DNA of 64,000 nt from Candidatus Thalassarchaeum betae (GCA_003193925.1 PSPG01000001.1:124001-188000); one strand, 5' to 3'; numbered from the stretch's first letter, positions 10,138 to 20,056 are shown. Made by a program: numbers and translations. The notes: generated by a model from the sequence alone, not told the origin.

Positions 10138-11550
10138 ATGGAGCCAGACCTCGACGCGCTGCTCCAGCGCAGCGATGAACTCTGGGAGGAATCCATCCTG
10201 CCCAGCTTGTCAGGGTTCATTGAGATACAGGCGCTATCGCCGCTCTTCGAGCCGAACTGGGCCGAGATGGGCGAGCTGGATGCCGCCATCAACTTGTTCT
10301 GCGGCTGGCTCGACGAGCAGACCATATCGGGCATGAGTTATGACGTTCACCGCATCGACGACAAATCTCCCGTCCTTCTCGTTACGATAGAGGGCACAGG
10401 TCCGGGTGAGGCCATCTTCTACTCACACCTCGACAAGCAACCCTCCAAACCTGAGCTTTGGTCCGAAGGCCTCCACCCATTGAAGGCAGTTCGCAGGGAT
10501 CCTTGGCTATACGGCAGGGGTTCAGTCGACGACGGCTATGGGGGATATCTCTGTGTGACATCAATTCGCCTGCTCCAGGAGGCAGGTATTCCGCACCCAC
10601 GGTGCGTTTTCCTCATTGAGACTTGCGAGGAATCTGGCTCATTCGACCTCCCCCCGTACTTGGATGCATTGAGCGAGCAACTCGGTAATCCCGACATGAT
10701 CGTTGTGTTGGACAGTGGCGGCCCTGACTACGACCACGTTTGGATGACAGAAGCTCTCAGAGGGCTGGTCTCGGGGACGCTATCCGTGCGGGTATCACAC
10801 GAGGGCATTCACTCAGGGACCTCAGGCGGCTCGATAGCCTCCTCCTTCAGGATTCAGAGGGTGCTGCTGGACAGGGTCGAGGATTCCACTACTGGAGAGG
10901 TATTAATTCCAGAGATGCACGTCGAGATTGACGCCGGTATTCGTGACAAGGCAGGAGCTCTTGCCGAGGTGGTCGGAAACAGCGTGTGGGATCAACTTCC
11001 CACTGTCGATACTCTAGTACGAGTCGCTGATTCAACCGAGGACATGATCCTCGCGATGAACTGGCAGCCCACCTTGTCCATCATCGGCGCTGACGGCATG
11101 CCACCCGTCCAAATCGCGGGCAACGTCCTGCGAACGAACACTGACCTAAAGCTAAGCTTCAGGATTCCCCCTGGAGTTGATTCCGAGTCGGTTCTTGCAA
11201 AGGCCAAGCAGATCCTTGAGGCGAATCCACCCTACGGGGCCGAGGTCACATTCACCGCGGACTCTTGCGCCGACGGCTTCCACGCTCCGCCCCTAGCGGG
11301 TAATGTCAGCAATGCAATCCACGACGCCTCAATGGCACTCACCGGCTTGCCGCCGCTGGCATCTTGGACAGGTGGTACAATTCCATTCATGGCAATGATG
11401 CAGGGCAAGTATCCGGAAGCCATGTTCCTCTGCACTGGCTCCTCCGGCCCCGGCAACAATGCCCACGGGCCCGACGAGAAACTGCATATCCCATCCTCAA
11501 AGAGGCTCACTGCGGTGCTGTCGGCAACCATAGCCGCGGTTTCAAGATGA
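10138..11550 (+). CDS. M20 family metallopeptidase (dipeptidase/carboxypeptidase-like)
   Basis: YSHLDKQP, YGRGSVDDGYGGYL, IETCEESGS, LDSGGPD, PGVDSESVLAKAKQIL; ORF track start (10042) overlaps the upstream gene, ATG at 10138 preferred. Confidence 0.85.
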   Translation: MEPDLDALLQRSDELWEESILPSLSGFIEIQALSPLFEPNWAEMGELDAAINLFCGWLDEQTISGMSYDVHRIDDKSPVLLVTIEGTGPGEAIFYSHLDKQPSKPELWSEGLHPLKAVRRDPWLYGRGSVDDGYGGYLCVTSIRLLQEAGIPHPRCVFLIETCEESGSFDLPPYLDALSEQLGNPDMIVVLDSGGPDYDHVWMTEALRGLVSGTLSVRVSHEGIHSGTSGGSIASSFRIQRVLLDRVEDSTTGEVLIPEMHVEIDAGIRDKAGALAEVVGNSVWDQLPTVDTLVRVADSTEDMILAMNWQPTLSIIGADGMPPVQIAGNVLRTNTDLKLSFRIPPGVDSESVLAKAKQILEANPPYGAEVTFTADSCADGFHAPPLAGNVSNAIHDASMALTGLPPLASWTGGTIPFMAMMQGKYPEAMFLCTGSSGPGNNAHGPDEKLHIPSSKRLTAVLSATIAAVSR

Positions 11551-11632
11551 CGCCGGCTAACCCCGCGCTGGCATGAGAAAGACTCCGCCGAGGTTAAAGC
11601 AGATGCACCGGTCGAGCCCCTTGAGGGCTCGT

Positions 11633-12271
11633 ATGAGTGAAGATGAGGAAGGCACCATCACGCCTGAGCTCCGTATCAGCCAACTCGAGGAGAGGCTGAC
11701 CGAGGAGACCGACCGCCTGGAGAAGCTGTACGTCGCTTACAAGAAGGCCGAGCAGGAGCTCGAGGAGAGGAACGCGATTATCGAAGTCCTCGAGAAGGAG
11801 GCCATAGACAAGGAGATCGACAAGGAGGGACTGGAGTCCCTGCTCTCGAACAAGGAAGCGATAATCCACGACATCGAGATTGAGGGCGCCAAGACGGCCA
11901 AGCGTGTCGAGCACCTAGAGCCCGAACTCGAGAAGATGGAGGAGATGTACACTCGCGAATCAGCCCGCCTCGGACGCGTCTTCGAGGTCGCCGAGGAGCT
12001 GGACGAGGCCAATCGCGTCGCCAACGCCGAATTGGGCGCCCGCGACGACTGGTACGTCCAGCACATGCAAGTCTTCGAGCAACTCAACGAAGCGATCCAG
12101 ACCCGCTACTCTATGATTGACCGAGCAGTCGAAGCCGCAAAGGAACTGCTCGCCAAGCAGGACACCTTCAAGGAGCGCATGGAAGAGGCGCTCGAGTCGG
12201 TCAAGGAAACGGCCGAGGACCTCATCGATGGCGATGACGACGAGGAAGAGAGCGACCAGGACGAGTCCTGA
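11633..12271 (+). CDS. acidic coiled-coil protein of unknown function
   Basis: Long heptad-rich E/K/L sequence (ELEERNAIIEVLEKEAIDKEIDKEGLESLL...), acidic tail DGDDDEEESDQDES; ATG at 11633 preferred. Confidence 0.6.
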   Translation: MSEDEEGTITPELRISQLEERLTEETDRLEKLYVAYKKAEQELEERNAIIEVLEKEAIDKEIDKEGLESLLSNKEAIIHDIEIEGAKTAKRVEHLEPELEKMEEMYTRESARLGRVFEVAEELDEANRVANAELGARDDWYVQHMQVFEQLNEAIQTRYSMIDRAVEAAKELLAKQDTFKERMEEALESVKETAEDLIDGDDDEEESDQDES

Positions 12272-12991
12272 TTACTCCGGTTTGGTCCCATCAGCCAATC
12301 TGATGCACCTCGCGGGTACCCCACCCCATACTTCACCCACTGGGATGTTGGTCCACTTCGGGACGACCGCCCTCGAGGCCACAACCGCGCCCTCGCCGAT
12401 CACGCAACCGGGCTGCACGATGCTTCCTGTGCCGAGCAGGGCGTTGTCCCCCACTCGAACCGGCGAGAGCACCAACTCGCCTTTCTCCGTGAGGTGGGCA
12501 TTGATGGTCGCATGTCCTCCCATCACTACCCCAGCTCCTAGTGTCACCATCCCTGCATCGTTGATGTTGTCCGTGTTGAGTTGCGCTCCCTTGCCGATCT
12601 TGGCTCCCATCAGCCGGTAGTAGGTGTTGCCGAGGAACGAGGGCACTATGACCCACAGGAAAAGCAGGGCCGACCTGTGGAATATCATCGACCAGGCCCA
12701 CCGGATGGTGGTGAAGGACTCGATAGGTACCCTGCCCTCCTCGAGCCTAGGTCTCGACAGACCTCCTAGGAAGCCGCAGAGAAGGACCATGCAGATTCCC
12801 CAACAGAGGTAGCCCAAACCGAGTCCGACACCCGTCCCGACTGCTTCCAGCAGCAGGCCCTCACCGACGACACGACTCCTGATTTCCATCACGATGAGGT
12901 AGCCGGGAGCAGCCGATATCCCCCATATGACGGCGATGAACAGCATCACTACGACTGACAGGACGTTCTGAATCAGGTGGAAACCCCTCAT
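12272..12991 (-). CDS. membrane-anchored left-handed beta-helix (hexapeptide-repeat) acyltransferase-like protein
   Basis: Hydrophobic N-terminal half then hexapeptide repeats IGKGAQLNTDNINDAGMVTLGAGVVMGGHATINAH...LGTGSIVQPGCVIGEGAVVASRAVVPKWTNIP. Confidence 0.75.
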   Translation of the reverse strand: MRGFHLIQNVLSVVVMLFIAVIWGISAAPGYLIVMEIRSRVVGEGLLLEAVGTGVGLGLGYLCWGICMVLLCGFLGGLSRPRLEEGRVPIESFTTIRWAWSMIFHRSALLFLWVIVPSFLGNTYYRLMGAKIGKGAQLNTDNINDAGMVTLGAGVVMGGHATINAHLTEKGELVLSPVRVGDNALLGTGSIVQPGCVIGEGAVVASRAVVPKWTNIPVGEVWGGVPARCIRLADGTKPE

Positions 12992-13079
12992 GTCACCGCT
13001 GCCTGCGCCTCAGACACCTGACTTCCCCCTAAAGCATCGTCTACGGCATCCTCAAGGCGTCGCCAGCAGCGGCACGCTC

Positions 13080-14213
13080 ATGGCACAGGCCTCGGGCATG
13101 CTGGGCGACGGCTCGAAGTCCGTCAAGGTCCACCACCTGGTCAAGGCCCCGGAGAACACCGCCGACTCGGTTCGGAAACGCGAGTCATGGGACGCGACCG
13201 AGCCCGCGACTGTCTACAAGACTCCCGAGGTGCTGCCTGACGGGACGCCGTGCACCGCGGCCACGGTGATCTTCCGAACCCGCGGTTGCGTATGGTGGTG
13301 GAAGTCCGGATGCACCTTCTGCGGATACTTCAACGACGTGCGTGACGATGTGACCGCCGACGACCTGTTCGCCCAATGGGAGGAGGCGAAGCGGAGACTC
13401 GATGACTTCGAGGGCTGCAGCATGGTCAAGGTGTACACCTCCGGTACCTTCTTCGAGGACCGGGAGAATCCACCTGAGTGGCAGGAAGCCATCCTCAGGG
13501 AGACCCACGAGCGTGGACTTCACCTGGTAATCGAGGCGCAGGCGCAGTTGTGCACTCCAGAGAAGCTGGCTTGGGTGGCCGAGCGCCATCCGGGCTGCAC
13601 GGTGGCGGTAGGCTTGGAGGCCTATGACGACGCAGTGCTTCGATTCCACGTCAACAAGGGCTTCTCCACGAAGCAGTGGCACCGCTCCGTCGACATGCTG
13701 AGGGATAACGGGCTGCGAGTCAAGACCTACCTCCTGTTCAAGCCCCCCTTCATGTCCGAGGGCGACGCACTCGAACTCACCAGCAGGTGGATCAGTCAGG
13801 TCGCACCCCTCTCGGACGATGTCTCGGTCAATCCGATGAACATCCAGAAGCGGACCATCGTCGAGCGCCTATTCCGCAACCGCGAGTACCGCCCGCCTTG
13901 GCTGTGGTCGCTGGTCGAGATGATGGAGCGGGTCCACGACGACATTTCGGAGGCGCAGACCCGTATCATAGTTCACCCAACTGCGGCGGGCCGGATCAGG
14001 GGAGCTCACAACTGCGGAGCCTGCGACGCAGAAGTGGTCGCAGCCATCGAGCGATACTCAGTGTCAGGCGACACCCGCGAATTCGCAGACTTGGACTGCG
14101 ATTGCAAGAGGGTCTGGAGGGCCGAGGTAGACAACGACCTGAGCCTGCCGGCGCCTCTGGGCACTGGGGTCGACAGACGAGGCGCCCCCGTCGACCTCGC
14201 CCGCGCACCTTAG
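13080..14213 (+). CDS. radical SAM protein, probable archaeosine synthase subunit RaSEA
   Basis: FRTRGCVWWWKSGCTFCGYFND (CxxxCxxC-type radical SAM cluster region), EAQAQLCTPEKL, VGLEAYDDAVLRFHVNKGFS; ATG at 13080 preferred, follows a TATA-like CCCTAAAG. Confidence 0.75.
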   Translation: MAQASGMLGDGSKSVKVHHLVKAPENTADSVRKRESWDATEPATVYKTPEVLPDGTPCTAATVIFRTRGCVWWWKSGCTFCGYFNDVRDDVTADDLFAQWEEAKRRLDDFEGCSMVKVYTSGTFFEDRENPPEWQEAILRETHERGLHLVIEAQAQLCTPEKLAWVAERHPGCTVAVGLEAYDDAVLRFHVNKGFSTKQWHRSVDMLRDNGLRVKTYLLFKPPFMSEGDALELTSRWISQVAPLSDDVSVNPMNIQKRTIVERLFRNREYRPPWLWSLVEMMERVHDDISEAQTRIIVHPTAAGRIRGAHNCGACDAEVVAAIERYSVSGDTREFADLDCDCKRVWRAEVDNDLSLPAPLGTGVDRRGAPVDLARAP

Positions 14214-14214
14214 C

Positions 14215-14235
14215 GCGAGGGACTGCGTCCCTCGC
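14215..14235 (+). terminator. perfect hairpin immediately after the radical SAM gene stop
   Basis: GCGAGGGAC-TGC-GTCCCTCGC, 9-bp stem, 3-nt loop, 1 nt after TAG; followed by TATA-like GCTTAAGGGG. Confidence 0.5.
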
Positions 14236-14301
14236 CCAATGCTTAAGGGGCAATCTCCGGTGGTAGCGCCATTCCCATTGGGTCACGGGCGAGGGACGAA
14301 G

Positions 14302-14580
14302 ATGTCTGATGACGGCTCCGAAGCGATAGGCGAGTTCCTGCAGGGGGAGCATGAGCCTGCGTCATCCTGGATCGTTCTGGCTTTCGGGCTGGTCACAGCA
14401 CTGGTATTGCTGGTTCTCCACAGCATCCTCTACCCGGGACGGGAGTTGCCGGTGATAGCCGAGATCCTCCCTGTATTCGAGGGCGTATTCGACTCCGGAA
14501 TCTGGTTCTTCATCCTAGGAGTCATGCTGGGGGGGTTCGCGATAATCGCCACCATGCTGACGGAGGCCACCAGCGAGTGA
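14302..14580 (+). CDS. small membrane protein (about 92 aa, two predicted TM segments)
   Basis: SSWIVLAFGLVTALVLLVLHSIL and IWFFILGVMLGGFAIIATML; ATG 14302 after TATA-like box. Confidence 0.55.
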   Translation: MSDDGSEAIGEFLQGEHEPASSWIVLAFGLVTALVLLVLHSILYPGRELPVIAEILPVFEGVFDSGIWFFILGVMLGGFAIIATMLTEATSE

Positions 14581-14589
14581 GGGATTCCC

Positions 14590-16254
14590 ATGGATGAGGT
14601 TCTCACAACCATGGCCGTCTTCTGGGCCCTCATGCTCCTGACTTACTTCCTGATGCAGAACGGCCTGTCGATATTCAATGACGTCGCCAAGAGCATGGGG
14701 ATGTTCATGCTCGAGAAGGCGCTGGGGCCGGCAATCGACCTCGTCGAGGGAAGGCCCGGCTCCGCCTCGAAGGCCTGGTTCATGCAGGGCCTGCTTTGGC
14801 TGTTGGCGGCATCCACGTTGACCTTTGAGGGACTCTGGTTGATGCATGAACCGGCGGCCCTGCACAGTCTGTCCGCCTGGGGCTACAACCCCACTTCCGA
14901 CTCCCTCCTGTACGCCGGCAACTACGCCGTTCTCTATGGCGGCATCGGGATGCTCCTGATAGGCGCCGGTCTGCATATACTACCGCGACTAGCCCGAACC
15001 GAGCTTGCCAGCGAGAAGAACGCGGTACTGGTCTCCTTCCTTTGGACCCTCTCCGTGATGGTCTTGGTGATTGGTGCACACGACTCCGTGATACTCGGTG
15101 TGAACATCATATTCCTAGGCACGGCGATGCACGTACTCGCATTCTCCGCCGTGGTCATCAACCAGCTTCTGACTGTCTCCAAGCGCCAAGGCGCACTCGC
15201 GATTCCGGGATGGCTGATCATCTTCGGACTGCTGGCAGATCCAGTCGCGACGGCTGCGACGTTCATCTCGGGCTCTATCGAGACCGGTGTGGGCCAGTGG
15301 CTGCTCGGCCACATGGTCGGCGGCACCTTCTTCTTCGCCTCGGCTGCGGGAGTAGCACTCTACGCCGCGTCCAGCGCAACCGGCAACCCGCTGTGGTCCA
15401 AATCGCTCGCAGCAGCGGTCCTGGTCGGGTCAATGGCCACCATCAATCCGATGGGGGAGATCGACGGCAGGATGGCCGCGGACATGCTCGGGCTGAGTCT
15501 CGGGGACTTTCAGTTCACCACTGAGGACAATCTGGTCGCCGCCTTCCTGATGGCTCTGGCGACCATACCAATCATGGCCTTGGCGGCCAATGTCCTCATC
15601 ACGTTGAGAGGCGGCGATGCCTTCGTCGAGAATCCTGACTCCGCAGGCACTGCGGAACTGAATCTGGGAGCCTCCATGCTGCTGCCTCTCGCCATAGGCT
15701 CCATGTTCATCCAGTCGGATGCGTTCGCGGCGTCCCCAGAACTCTCCGGACTCGCTCCCTCTCTGATGCTGATAGGGATCTGGTTGGTCTTCGTGCCGAT
15801 CTCGCTCGGCGCTGCTCTGCACCTGTTCCCCGCCGTCACCGGCCGGCATCTGCTATCTCGCAATCGCGCCCGATGGGCCTTCTGGATGATGGGAGGCGGG
15901 GCTTTCCTCGGCCTGACGGTGACGATGATGGCCGATATGATTGACATGGCGCTGATAGAGGCGACTGTCGGGGATCCGAGTTCTCTGGCCGGTGAGCTCC
16001 GAGTGGTCGGCGCGGTACTCTTCTACGGCACCGTCGTCGGCGCAGTGCTGCATACTCTCAACGCCGTCAGCGGTCTGTTCCGTGGAACCAGGGTGGACTC
16101 TGAGAGGGAGACCTCCAGCAGCCTCTCGCCGGAGTCGTACTCGCTCGCCTCCCCTACTTCTGTGCGCAGGATTCTAGCCAGCGGAGCGAACCTGGAAACA
16201 ACAGTGGTACCCGTCGGGGAGAGCGATGATGCCGGTAGCGCCACAGAACTATGA
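14590..16254 (+). CDS. polytopic membrane protein, divergent heme-copper oxidase subunit I-like
   Basis: About 12 hydrophobic segments; LLGHMVGGTFFFASAAGVALY and LHLFPAVTGRHLLSRNRARWAFWMMGGGAFLG resemble oxidase subunit I helices; no HH pair found. Confidence 0.5.
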   Translation: MDEVLTTMAVFWALMLLTYFLMQNGLSIFNDVAKSMGMFMLEKALGPAIDLVEGRPGSASKAWFMQGLLWLLAASTLTFEGLWLMHEPAALHSLSAWGYNPTSDSLLYAGNYAVLYGGIGMLLIGAGLHILPRLARTELASEKNAVLVSFLWTLSVMVLVIGAHDSVILGVNIIFLGTAMHVLAFSAVVINQLLTVSKRQGALAIPGWLIIFGLLADPVATAATFISGSIETGVGQWLLGHMVGGTFFFASAAGVALYAASSATGNPLWSKSLAAAVLVGSMATINPMGEIDGRMAADMLGLSLGDFQFTTEDNLVAAFLMALATIPIMALAANVLITLRGGDAFVENPDSAGTAELNLGASMLLPLAIGSMFIQSDAFAASPELSGLAPSLMLIGIWLVFVPISLGAALHLFPAVTGRHLLSRNRARWAFWMMGGGAFLGLTVTMMADMIDMALIEATVGDPSSLAGELRVVGAVLFYGTVVGAVLHTLNAVSGLFRGTRVDSERETSSSLSPESYSLASPTSVRRILASGANLETTVVPVGESDDAGSATEL

Positions 16255-16314
16255 GCAGCCGTAGCCGACCGTCACCTTGAGAGCGAGTGCCCCGGTTCAC
16301 TCAGGGGGGATGCC

Positions 16315-17601
16315 ATGCGAATAGGGCTGGTCGGCAAGCCGAACGTGGGCAAGTCTACCACGTTCTCCGCGCTGACGGAGACACCGGTCGATATCGCCAA
16401 CTACCCGTTCACGACCATCGAGCCAAACGTCGGGGTGGCTTGGCTGCCTCTCCCCTCGCCCTGCGCCTGCGCCGAGTTGCGCAGACGCAAGGAGGCGGCC
16501 GGACGACTGGAGCCATATTCGGACGACGACCCTCGAAGGGGCAGCATCTGCATTCCCAACTCGGGCTCCTGCACCGCTCACCGGCGGCTCGTCCCGGTGA
16601 CTATCGTCGATGTCGCGGGGTTGGTCCCGGGTGCGCACGAGGGTAGAGGCAGGGGGAATCAGTTCCTCACGGACCTGGCCCGCTGCGACGCCCTGATCCA
16701 GGTCGTGGACATCTCGGGGTCGACCGATATAGACGGCAATCCCGTCGGTAGCGGCGGCTCGGACCCGATCGAGGAGCACAAGTTCCTCGTCGAGGAGCTG
16801 GAGGCTTGGATCGTCGGCATCCTGAGCGTAGGCTGGAAGCGCGGGGCGAGACGGGTGCAGGCCGAAGGCGACCGGGCTCTGATGGAATACGTCGTCGACC
16901 AGCTCACTGGCATAGGGGCCACCGAGCAGCATGTCTCGGCCGGCTTCAACGCGGTTCGCTCAAAGCACCCTGATTCCGGGGTCCCGTGGAGTTGGGGCGA
17001 TGCGGAACTCACTGCAATGGCATCGGCTATCCGATTCGAGTTGTTCCCTATCTCCATCGCTGCGAACAAGGCCGACAGAGCCCACTCTGGCTCATGGGCG
17101 CCCCTGTCGGAGATGATCACCAGAGAGGGAGGCATCCTCCTGCCTACCAGTGCCGAGGCCGAACTGGCTCTGAGCAGGGCCTCACAAGCCGGACTGATCG
17201 AGCACAGTCCCGGCGAGCCTACATTCGAAATCACGCCGGAGGGTGAGGAGAAGCTCTCGCAAGCACAGAGGAGAGCGCTCTCCTCGATAGCGGAGTCACT
17301 CGGCTCGTGGGAGGGCGGCGGCCTTTTTGGCCTGCTCTCTCAAGTTGTATTCGGGACACTGAGCCGCAGAGTAGCCTATCCGGTTCAGGACGAGACACAT
17401 TGGGTGGACGGCGAGGGCAACATGCTCCCAGACGCGCTCCTCGTGCCACAGGGAACAACTGCGAAGGGACTGGCCTACGCTGTCCACACCGACCTCGGTG
17501 ACGGCTTCATCCGCGCGGTCGACGCCCGTAGTTCGAGAGTCATCGGAGCAGAACACGAAATCCAGAACGGCGATGTCATCAGCATCTACGCCAAGACGTG
17601 A
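16315..17601 (+). CDS. YchF/Obg-family GTP-binding protein with C-terminal TGS domain
   Basis: GLVGKPNVGKSTTFSALT, ANYPFTTIEPNVG, VDVAGLVPGAHEGRGRGNQFL, NKAD, C-terminal VIGAEHEIQNGDVISIYAKT. Confidence 0.9.
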   Translation: MRIGLVGKPNVGKSTTFSALTETPVDIANYPFTTIEPNVGVAWLPLPSPCACAELRRRKEAAGRLEPYSDDDPRRGSICIPNSGSCTAHRRLVPVTIVDVAGLVPGAHEGRGRGNQFLTDLARCDALIQVVDISGSTDIDGNPVGSGGSDPIEEHKFLVEELEAWIVGILSVGWKRGARRVQAEGDRALMEYVVDQLTGIGATEQHVSAGFNAVRSKHPDSGVPWSWGDAELTAMASAIRFELFPISIAANKADRAHSGSWAPLSEMITREGGILLPTSAEAELALSRASQAGLIEHSPGEPTFEITPEGEEKLSQAQRRALSSIAESLGSWEGGGLFGLLSQVVFGTLSRRVAYPVQDETHWVDGEGNMLPDALLVPQGTTAKGLAYAVHTDLGDGFIRAVDARSSRVIGAEHEIQNGDVISIYAKT

Positions 17602-18279
17602 TCAGGTCTCGACCTCGACGACCGGCTCCAGCACGAGCTCGTAAGTCATCGCCGTCCAAGTGATGTCGTACTCCTCGTCGGAATCGACGATGGAGCCCAC
17701 AGGACCGGGCAGCGCGTTGATGTCAGCAGTGATGGTTGCAGCCCATGTCCCCTCTCCGAACCCACCGTCGTTCCACAGCGAACGGAGCTCCCCCTCGCTC
17801 ATGTTCTCGACAGTTATGTTCTGGCCTGTGTAGTTGTGAGTCACGTCCCACCTCATCGTGAAGCCGGAGTCGCCCCCCGAGCACGGACCGCTCGCCTCTT
17901 GGTCCTCGAACTCCCCCTCCGCCCCACTGACATCGCTGCTCCCATCGGCGCTGTCGGTGAACCCGGGTCCGGGGTCGTCGTTGTCGTTGCAGTCGACATC
18001 CAGCTCGATGTAGCCGATGTCGAGCTCGGTCGTCACGTCGAAGTAGGTGTCATGTGTGTCACCGTCACCGAGCACCTGGTGCTCCTCCATGATGATAGGA
18101 GTCTCGGAGAAGCTGACCGTCCACTTGCCAGACGGACCTGAGGAGCCGCCGCTCATCAGGTCGTCGTCGATCAATGACGGCATAATCTGGAAATAGACCG
18201 GGAAAGCAATCAGGAAAGCAACGCTGATGCTCAGAATGCGTATCTTGCGAGGGGTGTTGACAAGGTCCTCGAAGTCCAT
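17602..18279 (-). CDS. hypothetical single-pass membrane/secreted protein
   Basis: N-terminal hydrophobic segment ILSISVAFLIAFPVYFQIM, acidic low-complexity extracellular region. Confidence 0.5.
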   Translation of the reverse strand: MDFEDLVNTPRKIRILSISVAFLIAFPVYFQIMPSLIDDDLMSGGSSGPSGKWTVSFSETPIIMEEHQVLGDGDTHDTYFDVTTELDIGYIELDVDCNDNDDPGPGFTDSADGSSDVSGAEGEFEDQEASGPCSGGDSGFTMRWDVTHNYTGQNITVENMSEGELRSLWNDGGFGEGTWAATITADINALPGPVGSIVDSDEEYDITWTAMTYELVLEPVVEVET

Positions 18280-18391
18280 TGCTGTCCCGTTTCGCGGTCA
18301 TCACCCTCCCTATCAAACACTCTCATTCTGCGATTGCGACAGATTCGTTCACGAACCCCCGGTACAACAGTCGGCTGTAAGCGGCTTCGAC

Positions 18392-19519
18392 CTAGGAGTT
18401 GTCCCCACTATCGTCATGGCCACCACCAAGCCCCCCCGCCTCTTCCCAGCACGAGTCTTCGAGGTTGCTCTCCGCCCCATCCTGCTTCAGGCACGGGTGG
18501 TGGTTGGTGAAGACGTCGAATTGGGTGAGCCACGGCTCGATGATCCATGCGTGAGTCATCCAGTAGTCGTCTAGGTGCACGTTGGTCCCATCCATGGAAT
18601 GGCACTGCTCGTCGCTGATGTCCTGGCCGACCACTTGGAAACTGGAGTTCGTGAAGCAGAGCACCTCGTGGACATGCCACCAGTCGTTGCCACCAGGGAA
18701 CCCGGCCGGTGGATTCTCTGAATCAGTCCTCACGTACCATGCGAACCCAACTAGCACTGCATCCTGTGCGCTGCTGGCGTACATCAGGAACTCAGGTCGT
18801 TCGAAATCGAAATCCTCGTCCATCCTAGTGCCGGGGAACTCTGGGTTGAGGGGGTCGAAGCCGTCGGGCTCCATCGAGAAGCCCTCGAGCCTGATGTGAT
18901 GCGTGCCCATGCCCTTGACGTAGTCCACAGCCATGTGGAAACCGTCCGCTTCGGCATCGGCGACTGTGGGCCACTGCATCGCCCACTCGATAGCAGCCTC
19001 GAACTGCTCTGAAAGGTCGAGACAGTCCTGCCATGACAGCATCCCCTTCGTCATACCGTGATAGGCAGGGGCGAGGTGGTCGCCGTGCTCTTGACCATCG
19101 CCGTGACCGGTGCCCATCGAGTGGCACCACCATGGGCGCATCGACATGTCGACCTCGACATCCGCGCAGCCGTCACTGGCCGCTGTCTCGTTAGCAGGAG
19201 TCGATGGGCAGGAGTCGTCCGCGTCGACGAGACCGTCACCGTCACTGTCCCTCTCAGTAGCGCCACAGCCAGATCCGTCCACAACTTCACTGACCGGGGT
19301 CGTGGCGCATTCATCGATGGCGTCTGAGACGCTGTCACCATCCCCATCTAGCTGAGTTGCCGAGCAACCGTCCTCGTCGACCAGTTCCTCAATTGGGGTC
19401 AGAGAGCACAGGTCGAGCTCGTCGGTGACGCCGTCATCGTCCTTGTCGGGAGGTCCGACGCAGCCGGCTAGCGAGCCGCACAGCAGTAGCAGGGCCATCA
19501 GCGCGGCTCGGAGACTCAT
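18392..19519 (-). CDS. secreted lipoprotein with thrombospondin type 3-like repeats
   Basis: Lipobox-like LLLLCGSLAGCVG; repeats DKDDDGVTDELDLC, DGDGDSVSDAIDEC, DSDGDGLVDADDSC. Confidence 0.7.
   Translation of the reverse strand: MSLRAALMALLLLCGSLAGCVGPPDKDDDGVTDELDLCSLTPIEELVDEDGCSATQLDGDGDSVSDAIDECATTPVSEVVDGSGCGATERDSDGDGLVDADDSCPSTPANETAASDGCADVEVDMSMRPWWCHSMGTGHGDGQEHGDHLAPAYHGMTKGMLSWQDCLDLSEQFEAAIEWAMQWPTVADAEADGFHMAVDYVKGMGTHHIRLEGFSMEPDGFDPLNPEFPGTRMDEDFDFERPEFLMYASSAQDAVLVGFAWYVRTDSENPPAGFPGGNDWWHVHEVLCFTNSSFQVVGQDISDEQCHSMDGTNVHLDDYWMTHAWIIEPWLTQFDVFTNHHPCLKQDGAESNLEDSCWEEAGGLGGGHDDSGDNS
19130..19450 (-). repeat. TSP3-like Ca-binding Dx[DN]xDGxxDxxDxC repeats (three units, within 18392..19519)
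   Basis: Three units in the translation, each followed by PxxExVDxxGC spacers. Confidence 0.6.
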
Positions 19520-19552
19520 GCTGGGAAGAAGACTCGATGGGTGATAAATCCA

Positions 19553-20056
19553 TCATGCGCGCGACCCGCCGCCCTGCCAATTGTCGATATCGATTCTCTC
19601 GCCCCGGAAAAGCACTCTGGAGCGACGGAACTCAGGCAGGAAATAACCGATCATCGAACGCTCACCGAAGCTCCACTTCCAAGGACAGCGAGGCAGCGAA
19701 TCGCTCCACTCCCTCAACAGAGAAGTCCAGCTCTCGCCCTCTAGTTGACGGGGGACCTCGAAGGAGACCGTCGAGAGCCTGCCGGCTGAGCCAGGAATGT
19801 AGGACCAGGAGCGTATCGAGAGCCCAACGGCCTCACCGTCGTCCACAACTAAGCCGAGCACCCTTGCCTGCCTCGATAGGGGGACCACGATCGCCCATCT
19901 GTGAACCATCCTTGACTCTTCGATTCGGTGCATGCTCCAGCCGCGCGACTCACCGATCAGCCGCAGAGCGCGGATGGCATCGGTAGGGGCGATGCTGACA
20001 GGAATCTCAAGCAGGCGGCTCGGCGCCATCGAGATACCCTCTAGGCTCTCGCCCAT
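19553..20056 (-). CDS. hypothetical protein
   Basis: Open frame directly downstream of L12, no recognised motif. Confidence 0.45.
   Translation of the reverse strand: MGESLEGISMAPSRLLEIPVSIAPTDAIRALRLIGESRGWSMHRIEESRMVHRWAIVVPLSRQARVLGLVVDDGEAVGLSIRSWSYIPGSAGRLSTVSFEVPRQLEGESWTSLLREWSDSLPRCPWKWSFGERSMIGYFLPEFRRSRVLFRGERIDIDNWQGGGSRA

Noticed and set aside
18392-19519. TSP3 repeats as tandem DNA repeats or CRISPR-like array
   Set aside because: The periodicity is protein-level and degenerate at DNA level; no direct repeat/spacer structure
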